This document shows positions 18,035 to 25,600 of a stretch of 64,000 nt of DNA, one piece after another. The first letter of the stretch is position 1; each line of letters starts with the position of its first letter. A program made the translations under genes and the position numbers. The notes under the pieces are model-generated. The model was not told where the DNA came from, searched no databases, and saw nothing but the letters and a program-made list of their open reading frames with translations. The stretch comes from Candidatus Baltobacteraceae bacterium (GTDB lineage Bacteria > Vulcanimicrobiota > Vulcanimicrobiia > Vulcanimicrobiales > Vulcanimicrobiaceae). The stretch lies in assembly GCA_035502855.1 (NCBI GenBank), contig DATJTX010000039.1, forward strand, positions 90,066-154,065. The letters run 5' to 3'.

Positions 18035-18924
18035 GACAACACCGTATTCCCGCCGCTCACGATCACGGCAACTCGTTCTCGGTCCCGCGGCACATACTTC
18101 TTTGAAAGCAGCGCCGCAAAGGCGGTTGCACCGCCGGGCTCGGCGAGCACGCGCGCGCGCTGCCACAGGGTTTCGCGGGCCGCGCGAATCTCGTCATCGC
18201 TCACCAGCACCGCGCGGTCGACGAAACGTTGCGCGATCGGATAGACCAGCGCCCCCAGTGCCCCGCCGGCGAGCGAATCGTTGGCGATGCTTCCCGTCGG
18301 CGCATCGACCGGACCCCCTGCGCGCAGCGCCCAATCCAACGTCGGCGCGCCCTCGGGTTCGACGCCGATGACCCGGATCCGGCCTCCATACCACGCTGCG
18401 ATCCCGGCAATCAATCCTCCGCCGCCGACCGGAACCAGGACCGTGTCGATCGACGCGTCAGCGTCCTCGAGCTCTTTACCGAGCGAACCCGCGCCCAGAA
18501 TGGTCTCGGCCTGATCGAAGGCGTGCACGGTGAGCGCGCCGCGCTCGGCGGCATCGGCGGTGCCGGCCTTGAGCGCGTCCGGATAGACGCCGGGCACGAT
18601 CACGAGCTCGGCGCCGGTCGCGCGAATCCGCTCGATCTTCGCCGGTGACGACACCTCGGGCACGAAGATGCGGCACGCGATGCCCAGGCGCGTCGCGGCG
18701 TGCGCGACCGCCGCGCCGTGGTTACCTCCCGAAGCCGCGACGACGCCGGCCGGCGGCACCGCGCGAGTCAGAAGATTCGCAAACGCGCCGCGCGCTTTGA
18801 ACGAACCGCTGACCTGCATCAGCTCGAGCTTGAGCAACGTGCCGTCGAGATCGAGTACCGGCGTGCGCCGGATGTACGGCCGGATGAGCGGCTCCATCGC
18901 CGCGATACGCTCGCGATTAAGCAA
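18025..18924 (-). CDS. PLP-dependent serine/threonine dehydratase
   Basis: 299 residues from TTG 18924, or 290 from ATG 18897. PLP-binding Lys in GSFKARGA, the Asn of ASGGNHG, and the phosphate loop VGGGGLIAGIA identify a fold-type II threonine/serine dehydratase; the length matches catabolic enzymes lacking the C-terminal ACT domain of biosynthetic IlvA. It deaminates L-Ser/L-Thr to the 2-oxo acid; a racemase-like member of the family is possible. Its TTG overlaps the last codons of the broken aminotransferase upstream, and its 3' end overlaps the SDR. A RidA protein, which clears the reactive enamine products of such dehydratases, is encoded nearby at 19894. Confidence 0.88.
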   Translation of the reverse strand: MLNRERIAAMEPLIRPYIRRTPVLDLDGTLLKLELMQVSGSFKARGAFANLLTRAVPPAGVVAASGGNHGAAVAHAATRLGIACRIFVPEVSSPAKIERIRATGAELVIVPGVYPDALKAGTADAAERGALTVHAFDQAETILGAGSLGKELEDADASIDTVLVPVGGGGLIAGIAAWYGGRIRVIGVEPEGAPTLDWALRAGGPVDAPTGSIANDSLAGGALGALVYPIAQRFVDRAVLVSDDEIRAARETLWQRARVLAEPGGATAFAALLSKKYVPRDRERVAVIVSGGNTVLSWT

Positions 18925-19446
18925 TGGCGCCGATCGTTTGCGTGAGGGCGGTACTCAGGGCGTCGTACGCGGCGTCGAGGTACGCGAGTGAAAGATGGCC
19001 GAACCCCAAGCGAAAGATGCGCGCTTCGTCATCGAACCATGCGCCTTTCGAAACGCGCACGCCGGCGCCCGTAAGAGCGCAAGCGCGCGTACCGTTGCGC
19101 CGACGGCATCCAGCGTGGCACGCGCGGGCGGAAAGGCCGGCGTGATGAGCACGGCTTCGTCACCGCGTTCGCACAGGATGAATGCGAGCAAGAAGAGCGC
19201 GTGCGCGCCGCCGACGGTGATCACGACCTCGTGTGCAGGCACGCCTTGGACGTCCGCGATCGCGGCGCGCAGCTGCGCGTCTCCCTGCGCCGTGCCGTAC
19301 CCGAGCGCAATCTGCTTGATGCGCGCCTCCATGTCTTCGTCGAGCAACTCTTCGAGGCGAAGATTCGGGCCGTAACTGCCGCCCAAATCAAAGCTCGGCT
19401 CCTCACCGATCAGCGAGATGATTTCGTTTTTCGAAAAGCGTGACAT
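18917..19446 (-). pseudogene. Class I/II aminotransferase with internal deletion and frame change
   Basis: The ATG at 19446 opens a frame that reads as an aminotransferase N-terminus for ~120 residues (GYGTAQGDAQLRAAIADVQGV, VVITVGGAHALFLLAFIL, VLITPAFPPARATLDAVGATV). At about 19080-19090 the homologous signal leaves this frame, and a different frame resumes with a typical aminotransferase C-terminus (GAGVRVSKGAWFDDEAR, FRLGFGHLSLAYLDAAYDAL) ending at TAA 18917-18919. The middle ~180-190 residues, including the PLP-binding Lys, are missing. The intact ancestor would have been about 350-370 residues. The first frame alone runs on to 18955. Either a real deletion or an assembly collapse. Confidence 0.8.
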
Positions 19447-19533
19447 CGAATCTGTGCCTTTCTAGAGGGTGAAACCGCCGGTCGCGCTGCCGGTTGTGCA
19501 TCGCATCCGAATCGTGATAATCCAACTCCATCG

Positions 19534-19851
19534 TCAAATCGCTCGCTCGAACCAGCGCTTGAGCTGCGCGATCCGCTCCTCATCGCGTTTATAGAACGTC
19601 CACTGTTTGATCCGCTTCCCGCTCAGCAGCCCTGCGGCAACCAGCACGCGCAAATGCTCGCTCGCGGTCGGCTGGCTGACGCCGAGCTTTTCCGCGATGA
19701 AGACACCGCACACGCCGTCGTCAACCAAATCGCCGTCGACTTGCTCGCGGAAATGCGCGCGCGGATCTTTGAGCCACTCCAGGACGGCCAGGCGCCGGTC
19801 ACTGGCGAGCGCACGCAGCGCGGCCTCGAACTGTTCAACAGTTAGTTTCAT
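19534..19851 (-). CDS. ArsR-type winged-helix repressor
   Basis: 105 residues; ATG 19851. Winged helix: FEAALRALASDRRLAVLEWLKDPR, then GVFIAEKLGVSQPTASEHLRVLVAAGLL as helix-turn-helix and KQWTFYKRDEERI as wing. No cysteine pair for metal sensing in the DNA-recognition helix, but a Cys (GVCGVF) precedes it. The gene is divergent from ridA across 42 bp that contain an inverted repeat, so it probably controls ridA and perhaps itself. The inducer is not evident. Confidence 0.87.
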   Translation of the reverse strand: MKLTVEQFEAALRALASDRRLAVLEWLKDPRAHFREQVDGDLVDDGVCGVFIAEKLGVSQPTASEHLRVLVAAGLLSGKRIKQWTFYKRDEERIAQLKRWFERAI

Positions 19852-19893
19852 TGCTATATTGCTAATTTGCCATGAACCTAATAGCATGTCAAT
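19852..19893. promoter_or_regulatory. Divergent arsR/ridA control region
   Basis: AT-rich 42-bp spacer. TGCTAT at 19852-19857 and ATAGCA at 19881-19886 form an inverted repeat 23 bp apart, and TTGCTAA lies between them. Placement makes it the likely operator of the ArsR-type protein. Confidence 0.45.
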
Positions 19894-20244
19894 ATGGCAG
19901 ATATCGTGCGACTCAAACCCGGTCCGCGCTACAGCGCGGGCGTGCTCTATGGCGGTTTGCTCTTTACCGCCGGACAGGTCGATGCGCAAGCTCACGACGT
20001 TGCGGGACAGACACGCAACGTGCTGGCAAAGCTCGATGCGTTGCTGGCGGAAGCCGGAACGACGCGTTCGCGCATTCTCTCCGCCAACATTTGGCTTGCC
20101 GACATCGCGTCGTTCGATGCGATGAACGCCGTATGGGACGCCTGGATCGACCCGAGCAATCCGCCGGCGCGTGCGACCGTCGAAAGTAAGCTCGCGGCGC
20201 CGGAATACTTGGTGGAGGTGTCGCTCGTCGCGGCGCTGGACTAA
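19894..20244 (+). CDS. RidA/YjgF family protein
   Basis: 116 residues. Family features: LLFTAGQVDA near the N-terminus, QTRNVLAKLDALLAEAGTTRSRILSANIWLAD, and PARATVESKLAAPEYLVEVSLVA, with the key Arg that binds the iminium carboxylate in PPARATVE. RidA hydrolyses reactive enamine/imine intermediates made by PLP-dependent dehydratases. Fits with the Ser/Thr dehydratase on the other strand about 1 kb away. The ATG lies directly beyond the divergent arsR control region; the thioesterase gene follows by 9 bp. Confidence 0.92.
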   Translation: MADIVRLKPGPRYSAGVLYGGLLFTAGQVDAQAHDVAGQTRNVLAKLDALLAEAGTTRSRILSANIWLADIASFDAMNAVWDAWIDPSNPPARATVESKLAAPEYLVEVSLVAALD

Positions 20245-20253
20245 TCGCACCGC

Positions 20254-20631
20254 ATGAACCCGTACGAATCGATCGTCGAGCGACGTACCGAGCTGGTCTT
20301 TCCGCAAGATGCTAATGTGCTCGGCACGCTCTTCGGCGGCAAGGCCGTCGCAATGATGGACGAGGTCGGCGCGATCGTCGCGATGCGTGCCTGCCGTAAG
20401 GCCGTGGTCACCGCTTCGATCGACCGCATCGACTTCAAAGAGCCGATTCGCGTCGGCGAATTCGTCGAGGTCGTGGCGCGCATCGTGAAGGTCGGGCGGA
20501 CCTCGCTCACCGCGCAGGTCGAACTCTGGGCCGAAGAACCGGCCAGCGGCCGCCGGCGCCTCTCGGCCACCGGCTCCTTCGTCTTCGTCGCGGTCGATCG
20601 CGACGGGCGCCCCACCCCGATCCGCGACTAG
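20254..20631 (+). CDS. Acyl-CoA thioesterase, hotdog fold (YciA-like)
   Basis: 125 residues. The pattern LVFPQDANVLGTLFGGKAVAMMDEVGAIVAMRAC is the hallmark of YciA/BACH thioesterases (N-x-x-G-x-x-x-GG, catalytic Asp in MMDE), followed by VVTASIDRIDFKEPIRVGEFVEVVARIVKVGRTS. It hydrolyses acyl-CoA esters; chain length is not deducible. It is short against the ~130-150 residue YciA, ending soon after the last strand. Probably co-transcribed with ridA. A degenerate transposon sequence begins right after it. Confidence 0.88.
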   Translation: MNPYESIVERRTELVFPQDANVLGTLFGGKAVAMMDEVGAIVAMRACRKAVVTASIDRIDFKEPIRVGEFVEVVARIVKVGRTSLTAQVELWAEEPASGRRRLSATGSFVFVAVDRDGRPTPIRD

Positions 20632-20640
20632 GTCGCGCCC

Positions 20641-20950
20641 ACGCAGCTTTTCGGCAGCCAAGGTTAGGCCGAAGTCGGGATACCTTTCGCGAACCAACTC
20701 GATCGCCGGCGTGACTGAAGCCCCCCGGGACCAACGCGGCGGTAGAGGGAGAGCAAGCGGCGGACGTGCTGTTCGGACAAGGCAAGCTGACGAGCGGCCT
20801 CAGCCTGAGTGAGAAGCCCCGCCTGAAGGCGTTGGCACGCCTCCAAACGGGCAAGTTCCGGGTGGCTCATCGATAGCAACTCCATGGGGAGGGGTTCCTC
20901 TCGATGGGGACATCTCTATTGAGTCCAAATGGGGACATCTCTATCGAGCT
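20641..20950 (-). mobile_element. Transposase remnant (ISNCY/IS481-like helix-turn-helix end)
   Basis: On the minus strand 20885 down to about 20720 encodes MSHPELARLEACQRLQAG, then LTQAEAARQLALSEQHVRRLLSLYRRVGPGGL, the N-terminal helix-turn-helix of an ISNCY-type transposase. In another frame, 20710-20640 encodes ELVRERYPDFGLTLAAEKLR, which belongs further along the same protein. About 15-20 residues between them are lost, the frame is broken and the catalytic part is absent. The upstream 20905-20948 repeats look like a terminal motif. A dead fragment left by insertion and decay. Confidence 0.75.
20905..20948. repeat. Pair of 19-bp direct repeats at the transposon remnant
   Basis: TGGGGACATCTCTATTGAG (20905-20923) and TGGGGACATCTCTATCGAG (20930-20948) differ at one base. 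They lie just upstream of the transposase remnant start, where an IS end with transposase binding sites is expected. Confidence 0.75.
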
Positions 20951-20970
20951 CCGATAGCCGCGACTAGCCC

Positions 20971-21000
20971 TTGCAGGTGGCCAGGCTCTTTTGCTATGCT
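20971..21000 (+). promoter_or_regulatory. Likely sigma-70-type promoter of rpsO
   Basis: TTGCAG at 20971-20976 and TATGCT at 20995-21000 with an 18-bp spacer; TGC precedes the -10 (extended -10). It lies about 95 bp upstream of the rpsO start, leaving room for a structured leader. Confidence 0.6.
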
Positions 21001-21094
21001 ACGCCGGTCGCCGGGATGGAGCCGGGATGCGCCAGGCACGCATCCGCGCCCTGTACCCGAGTGAGACTATCCTGACCGCAAGGAGCAACCGTTC

Positions 21095-21364
21095 GTGCCT
21101 CTCACCAAAGAACAAAAGGCGGAGATCGCCGCCAAGTACGGCCGCGGATCGAACGATACCGGCTCGGCCGAAGTGCAGATCGCGATCTTGACCGCCTCGA
21201 TCAACCAGCTCACCGATCACCTCAAGGTGCACAAGAAGGACCATCACAGCCGGCGCGGCCTTTTGCTGCAGGTCGGCCAGCGGCGCCGCCTGTTGAATTA
21301 CCTGCAAAAGAAAGATCTCGAGCGCTATCGCTCGCTCATCGGCGAACTGGGACTGCGCCGCTAG
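21095..21364 (+). CDS. rpsO: 30S ribosomal protein S15
   Basis: 89 residues, the standard S15 length. GTG 21095 is preceded by AAGGAG at 21080. [39 protein letters not shown] and [20 protein letters not shown] are the conserved 16S-rRNA-binding segments. Transcribed alone: promoter upstream, hairpin terminator downstream. In many bacteria rpsO is followed by pnp; here pnp lies 12 kb away at 33759. Confidence 0.98.
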   Translation: MPLTKEQKAEIAAKYGRGSNDTGSAEVQIAILTASINQLTDHLKVHKKDHHSRRGLLLQVGQRRRLLNYLQKKDLERYRSLIGELGLRR

Positions 21365-21392
21365 TCCAAAAGTCCTACGATAGACGCACGGC

Positions 21393-21414
21393 GGCTCGCA
21401 CAAAAAAGCGAGCC
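21393..21414 (+). terminator. Hairpin terminator after rpsO
   Basis: Perfect 7-bp stem GGCTCGC / GCGAGCC with an A-rich 8-base loop, 28 bp after the rpsO stop, followed by a short T-containing tail (TCTGTT). Moderately convincing as intrinsic terminator. Confidence 0.65.
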
Positions 21415-21422
21415 TCTGTTCG

Positions 21423-22253
21423 ATGTCGAAGGGTTCTGGACAGTGTATGGGCTTTGATTCCTCGTTTGAGCGCGTCATTTGGTCGCGCGTGCGATCGGAC
21501 CGAGAATTGGCCGACGCGGCAAAGTCACGAATCTGCGAACATGGCCAGGCCGATTTTGGCGACTTCCGCGTCGTGGCGTGCTACTGCATGTGCTACATGC
21601 ACCAACACTTTGACGCGAATCTCGCGATCCTGCGGCAGAATGCCGCCGGGCCAATTTTTACCGATCCCGACGCGGTTGTCATTGATTTCGGGTGCGGGCC
21701 GGGAACAGCGGCACTTGTCTTGGCGACGCGAAATCGAGAGCTAGGCGGACAGCCGGCACGGTTTTCCTACCTCGGCATCGATCGGTCGACTATGATGCAC
21801 GAGGTTGCGACGAACTTCCTCTCCGATAATGATCTCTTCCATTGCGGAGCCCAGCGTGTGTTTTTTCAAGCGGCGCGCGACGTACCGGTGGCGCTCGCCG
21901 CCGGGAAGACGGCCGCGCTTTTCTACTGCAGCTACGTTCTCAATCAAACGCACCTTGCAGATACGGATGTGCGAGACTTCGCAGATGTTATCTGCGGGAT
22001 CAAGGCCCTTGGGATTCCACGAGGCCACCTGATCGTATCCGACGTCAATCGTGGACAGCCAACGAACTACATGCGACTCGGGCGATTCTTGAGGAATGCT
22101 GCCGTGGGAATAACTCTTGACATTGCGCAATATCGGAACTATTCTGAGGGCATAGCATCGAACAGGCGTTCGCCTAGGGTGGTTGGCGATTTCTTCCCGG
22201 TGGAACAGCAAGTCAAGAAGAATGTCGCATACGCAATACAACAACTCTGGTAA
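21423..22253 (+). CDS. SAM-dependent methyltransferase-like protein
   Basis: 276 residues from ATG 21423, or 268 from ATG 21447. Motif I of class I methyltransferases is clear: AVVIDFGCGPGTAALVLATRN, followed by a motif II-like FSYLGIDRSTMM. The N-terminus (FGDFRVVACYCMCYMHQHFDANLAIL) and the C-terminal half are not recognised; Cys is unusually common. Base composition is lower in GC and codon use less biased than neighbouring genes, suggesting transfer. It overlaps the AlkB-like gene by 32 bp, so the two are probably translated together. The substrate is unknown; a nucleic-acid target is suggested only by the AlkB neighbour. Confidence 0.72.
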   Translation: MSKGSGQCMGFDSSFERVIWSRVRSDRELADAAKSRICEHGQADFGDFRVVACYCMCYMHQHFDANLAILRQNAAGPIFTDPDAVVIDFGCGPGTAALVLATRNRELGGQPARFSYLGIDRSTMMHEVATNFLSDNDLFHCGAQRVFFQAARDVPVALAAGKTAALFYCSYVLNQTHLADTDVRDFADVICGIKALGIPRGHLIVSDVNRGQPTNYMRLGRFLRNAAVGITLDIAQYRNYSEGIASNRRSPRVVGDFFPVEQQVKKNVAYAIQQLW

Positions 22254-22875
22254 GGACGAAGTGCTCCCATTGTTCAGCGAAAAAAGCGCGCTGGGATATA
22301 CTCCCGTCTGCTACGACGTGCCGGGTCTAATGGTGCTCCACGACTATGTCGATAGCGACTTCGCCGAGTACATTGTTGAGCACGTGGACAGCGAGGATGA
22401 CGCGAAGTGGCGTAACGACCTCAAGCGTCGTGTTCAACATTTCGGGTACCTCTACGACTACCGCGCACGCAGAATTGGCCCCGGAATGCGGCTGGGCGAC
22501 ATTCCCGACTGGGCATACTCTTTGGGCAAGCAGCTCGTCGCTGAAGGCCTGTTCGATCGCATACCGGACCAGGTCATTGTAAATGAGTATACACCCGGTC
22601 AAGGTATAGCGCCGCATGTTGATGCCGTAGCGTGCTTTGGCGACGTAGTAGCCTCGCTCTCGCTGCTAGCTCCTTGCACTATGTCGCTTCGATCGAAATC
22701 GCACCCAAGACCAATTGACGTGGACCTCCCGGCGAATAGTCTTCTCGTAATCTCCGGCCCGGCACGTCACGAATGGTCACATGCTATTGCTCCACGGACA
22801 TCGGATAGAATCATGGGCCGCCGGCGTCATCGCGAGCGACGACTATCGGCGACATTTCGTACGGTGCTCCTGTAG
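22222..22875 (+). CDS. AlkB-like 2-oxoglutarate/Fe(II) dioxygenase
   Basis: 217 residues from ATG 22222, inside the end of the methyltransferase gene. Order of AlkB features: FGYLYDYRARRI, DQVIVNEYTPGQGIAPHVDAVACFGDVVASLSLL (HxD iron ligands), LLVISGPARHEWSHAI (second His), then RTSDRI and RLSATFR (2-oxoglutarate Arg pair). NEYTPGQGIAPHVD resembles the ALKBH8/ALKBH6 type more than E. coli AlkB. Members demethylate or hydroxylate nucleic acid bases, including wobble uridines in ALKBH8. Lower GC than surroundings, as for its partner. Converges on the sensor phosphatase with a 6-bp gap. Confidence 0.83.
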   Translation: MSHTQYNNSGKDEVLPLFSEKSALGYTPVCYDVPGLMVLHDYVDSDFAEYIVEHVDSEDDAKWRNDLKRRVQHFGYLYDYRARRIGPGMRLGDIPDWAYSLGKQLVAEGLFDRIPDQVIVNEYTPGQGIAPHVDAVACFGDVVASLSLLAPCTMSLRSKSHPRPIDVDLPANSLLVISGPARHEWSHAIAPRTSDRIMGRRRHRERRLSATFRTVLL

Positions 22876-22881
22876 CGCCGG

Positions 22882-25509
22882 CTATTTCGGAAGAACGGCA
22901 CGCGCGTGAGAGCCACGCGGGTGCCGTTTCGTTATGCTGAATTCGCCCGTCAGACGGGAGACGATGAACAGTCCCCGTCCCGATTCGCTCATGACGTCCA
23001 CCGGCAGCATCGGCGCGCGCTCGAAGCCGGGTCCCTCGTCGATTACGTGCAGCACGAGCTTGCCCGCGGTGTGATCGAGCACGATTTCCACCGCACCGGG
23101 CGCATGACGAACGACGTTTCCGGTCAACTCGCCCAGCACGACCTCGGCGGTTTCCAAGTGTAGTTCGGAAACGCCGTATTCAATCAGCGCGGCGCGAAGC
23201 TCGTGGCGGATGCGCGCGAGCCCGACGGGCTCGAGCGCCGCAAAGCTCCAGCGCCGCAAGTTGCCCAGGCGCGCATCACCGTGTACTCGCAGCGTCAGGA
23301 TCGCGACGTCGTCGCGCGCGCCGTCGAGCAGTACGCTATCCCGAATGAAGGCGGCGGGATGCGCAGCCCGATCGATCTGCGGGTCGCTCAAGGCAGCGCG
23401 TAGTATTCGCACGCCTTCCTCGAGGTTGTGCGACGATTCCACCAGCCCGTCCGTGTAAAACACGAGCAAGTCGCCGTCGCCCACACTCACGCTGCACGTT
23501 TCGATCGAAAACCGTTCGCGCAGGCCGAGCGGCAAATCCACGAATACCAGCTCGTCGAGCGTGCCGTCGCGGCGGCGAATATACGGTGGAAGGTGACCGG
23601 CGCTTGCATAGGTCATCGTGCTCGCGATCGGGTCGATGACACCGACGAACGCCGTCACGAAACGATCCGGATCGTCCATCCGCAGCGCGCGGTCGGCCGA
23701 ATTCAGCATCAGTACCGGCTCGGCATGCACCTGCGCGATGCCGCGAATGACCTGACGCATGTTGCTCATCGTGACGGCGGCGTCGAGTCCGCTTCCGGCC
23801 ACGTCGCCGATCGAAACGACGATCCGCCCGTCGGGAAGCACAAAGGCGTCGTACCAATCGCCGCCGATCTGCGCTTCGCTCCGCCCCGGCACGTAAATCG
23901 CGTCCATTTCGATGCCGTCGACTTCCGGAAGGCGCTTCGGCAACGAGGCGGTTTGTAGCGCGTCCGCGACTCGGTGCTCGCGCTGGTAGAGCTGCGCGTT
24001 CTGAATCGCCAGCGCGCAGCGCCGCGCGACTTCTTCCAAGAAGCCGACGTTGGCGATACCGTCTTCACCGGAATCGTGCGGCCGAATGAATGAAATCGCG
24101 CCGATCGGTTTTCCGCGCACGCGCATCGGAACGACGATCGTTTGGAACGACGAATCATCGATGCGTTCGGTGAAGACCGAAGCGCGCTCGCCGCCGAACA
24201 CGTTTTCACGAATCCGCGCCGCCGACACCTCGCGCTGCGGCCCGTTGTGCGCCGCGGCGGCGCGGCGCAGCACCCCGTTGGTCAACAGATCGATTTGACA
24301 GGAATCGGCCAACAGCGGAACGGCGGCTTCACAGATGTGGCGCAGCGTGCGATCGAGTTCGAGCGAACTGTTGACGATCCGTCCCAGTTCGGCGAGATAC
24401 GTTTGCTCCTGCGCCAGGCGCTTCTGGTCGTGGATATCGGTACTCGTTCCGAACCAGCGCACGATCTCACCCAGTTCGTTGCGCATCGGGCGTGCGCGCG
24501 AGAGAAACCAACGTGAACTTCCGTCGCGGCGCATCAGCCGGTGCTGAATCTCGTACGGATTACCGGTTATCAAAGCCTCGTTCCAACGCTCGCGTGTCAC
24601 CAGCCAGTCGAGCGGATGGGTGAAGCGCTGCCAGACGTCTCCGACGCATTCGTCTTCGGACAGACCCGTGAACCGCTGGAGCGCGCCGTTGGTATAGTCC
24701 TGGACGCCGCGCGCGTCCGTCGACCACACGATGTCGGGAAGCGCTTCGGCGATCGCGCGCAATTGACGGTCGCGCAGCTCGGTCGCCGTGCGTTGATCGT
24801 GCACGTCCATCGCGGTGCCGATGCGATAAAATGGGAAGGGCGGAGCGTTCAGATGCTCCCAGCGCAGATAGTGCCAACGGTACATTCCGTCGGCGCGCCG
24901 GCGCAGCCGGAAGTCCACCGCCCGGGCGCCCCCGCGTAGGGCCCGCATCAAGAAAGGAAGATCGAGCGGATGCACGAGCGCGTTGCGCTCGTCGATCGTG
25001 GACCCGGCGCCGAGTCCGGTGTATTCCAGCCAGGCGCGATTGACGAAGGTGAGGCGATCGTCGCGATCGGTCGCCCATACCAGCACCGGCAGCGCGTCCG
25101 CGAGTTTCCAAAAACGATCGTCCCCGGCATGTTCCAGGTCCGCGCGGTCGGAGATGACGAGCCATTCGCGCAGCGCGCCGGAGCTTTCTCGTACCGGAAG
25201 GCAAGCCGCGGCAAAGGTCGCGTAGTCGCCGTGCGCCGATCGCAAACGATAGCGCAGCTCGAACGGCTGCTCCGCGCGCATGCCGGCTTCGATTGCCGTC
25301 AGTGCGCCGGGAAGGTCGCTGGGGTGAATGGCCAATTGCCAACCGTTCCCGAGCGAACGGTCGGCTTCGAGTCCGGCGAAGGCGGTCCAGGCTGCGTTGA
25401 TCTGCACGCATTCGGCGCTCGAGTCTAAAACGAGCGTAACGCGTTCGAGCCTCTGAGCGAACGTTCGCAGCGTCGCCGCGTCGAACTCGCCCGCTGCTTC
25501 GAAGGCCAT
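22882..25509 (-). CDS. PAS/GAF sensor with SpoIIE phosphatase and RsbW-like kinase domains
   Basis: 875 residues, cytoplasmic. Order: three PAS domains (~10-125, ~130-245, ~250-375), GAF (~385-530), PP2C-type SpoIIE phosphatase (~545-740; RSEAQIGGDWYDAFVLPDG, SIGDVAGSGLDAAVTM, VFYTDGLVESS) and a C-terminal HATPase of the anti-sigma kinase type (~750-870; LGELTGNVVRHAPG, DEGPGF, GRGLFIVSRL). Such proteins combine phosphatase and kinase of a partner-switching system controlling an anti-anti-sigma factor. No STAS protein or sigma factor is encoded in the window, so the target lies elsewhere. Confidence 0.9.
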   Translation of the reverse strand: MAFEAAGEFDAATLRTFAQRLERVTLVLDSSAECVQINAAWTAFAGLEADRSLGNGWQLAIHPSDLPGALTAIEAGMRAEQPFELRYRLRSAHGDYATFAAACLPVRESSGALREWLVISDRADLEHAGDDRFWKLADALPVLVWATDRDDRLTFVNRAWLEYTGLGAGSTIDERNALVHPLDLPFLMRALRGGARAVDFRLRRRADGMYRWHYLRWEHLNAPPFPFYRIGTAMDVHDQRTATELRDRQLRAIAEALPDIVWSTDARGVQDYTNGALQRFTGLSEDECVGDVWQRFTHPLDWLVTRERWNEALITGNPYEIQHRLMRRDGSSRWFLSRARPMRNELGEIVRWFGTSTDIHDQKRLAQEQTYLAELGRIVNSSLELDRTLRHICEAAVPLLADSCQIDLLTNGVLRRAAAAHNGPQREVSAARIRENVFGGERASVFTERIDDSSFQTIVVPMRVRGKPIGAISFIRPHDSGEDGIANVGFLEEVARRCALAIQNAQLYQREHRVADALQTASLPKRLPEVDGIEMDAIYVPGRSEAQIGGDWYDAFVLPDGRIVVSIGDVAGSGLDAAVTMSNMRQVIRGIAQVHAEPVLMLNSADRALRMDDPDRFVTAFVGVIDPIASTMTYASAGHLPPYIRRRDGTLDELVFVDLPLGLRERFSIETCSVSVGDGDLLVFYTDGLVESSHNLEEGVRILRAALSDPQIDRAAHPAAFIRDSVLLDGARDDVAILTLRVHGDARLGNLRRWSFAALEPVGLARIRHELRAALIEYGVSELHLETAEVVLGELTGNVVRHAPGAVEIVLDHTAGKLVLHVIDEGPGFERAPMLPVDVMSESGRGLFIVSRLTGEFSITKRHPRGSHARAVLPK

Positions 25510-25564
25510 ACTTTCGTGGGCTTTACCCAGCAGCAGGCGGGCGCAAACGTGCTAACTCGAAGAA

Positions 25565-25600
25565 AAGTCTAGGGAAGCTCTGAAGAGCTTCCCTAGACTT
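25565..25600 (-). terminator. Strong intrinsic terminator of the transketolase operon
   Basis: Perfect 16-bp inverted repeat (arms AAGTCTAGGGAAGCTC and its complement) with a 4-base loop. It overlaps the stop codon of the downstream transketolase half (25593-25595). On the minus strand it is followed by TTCTTC after two T in the stem, forming a U-rich tail. Confidence 0.88.

Noticed and set aside
18955..19446. Treating the 163-residue ORF as an intact small protein
   Set aside because: Its last ~40 residues are the aminotransferase C-terminus read out of frame; the correct frame continues to 18917.
20632..21094. Search for tRNA or structured RNA in the longest gene-free stretch
   Set aside because: Only the transposase remnant, its repeats and the rpsO promoter/leader were found; no cloverleaf or known riboswitch pattern.
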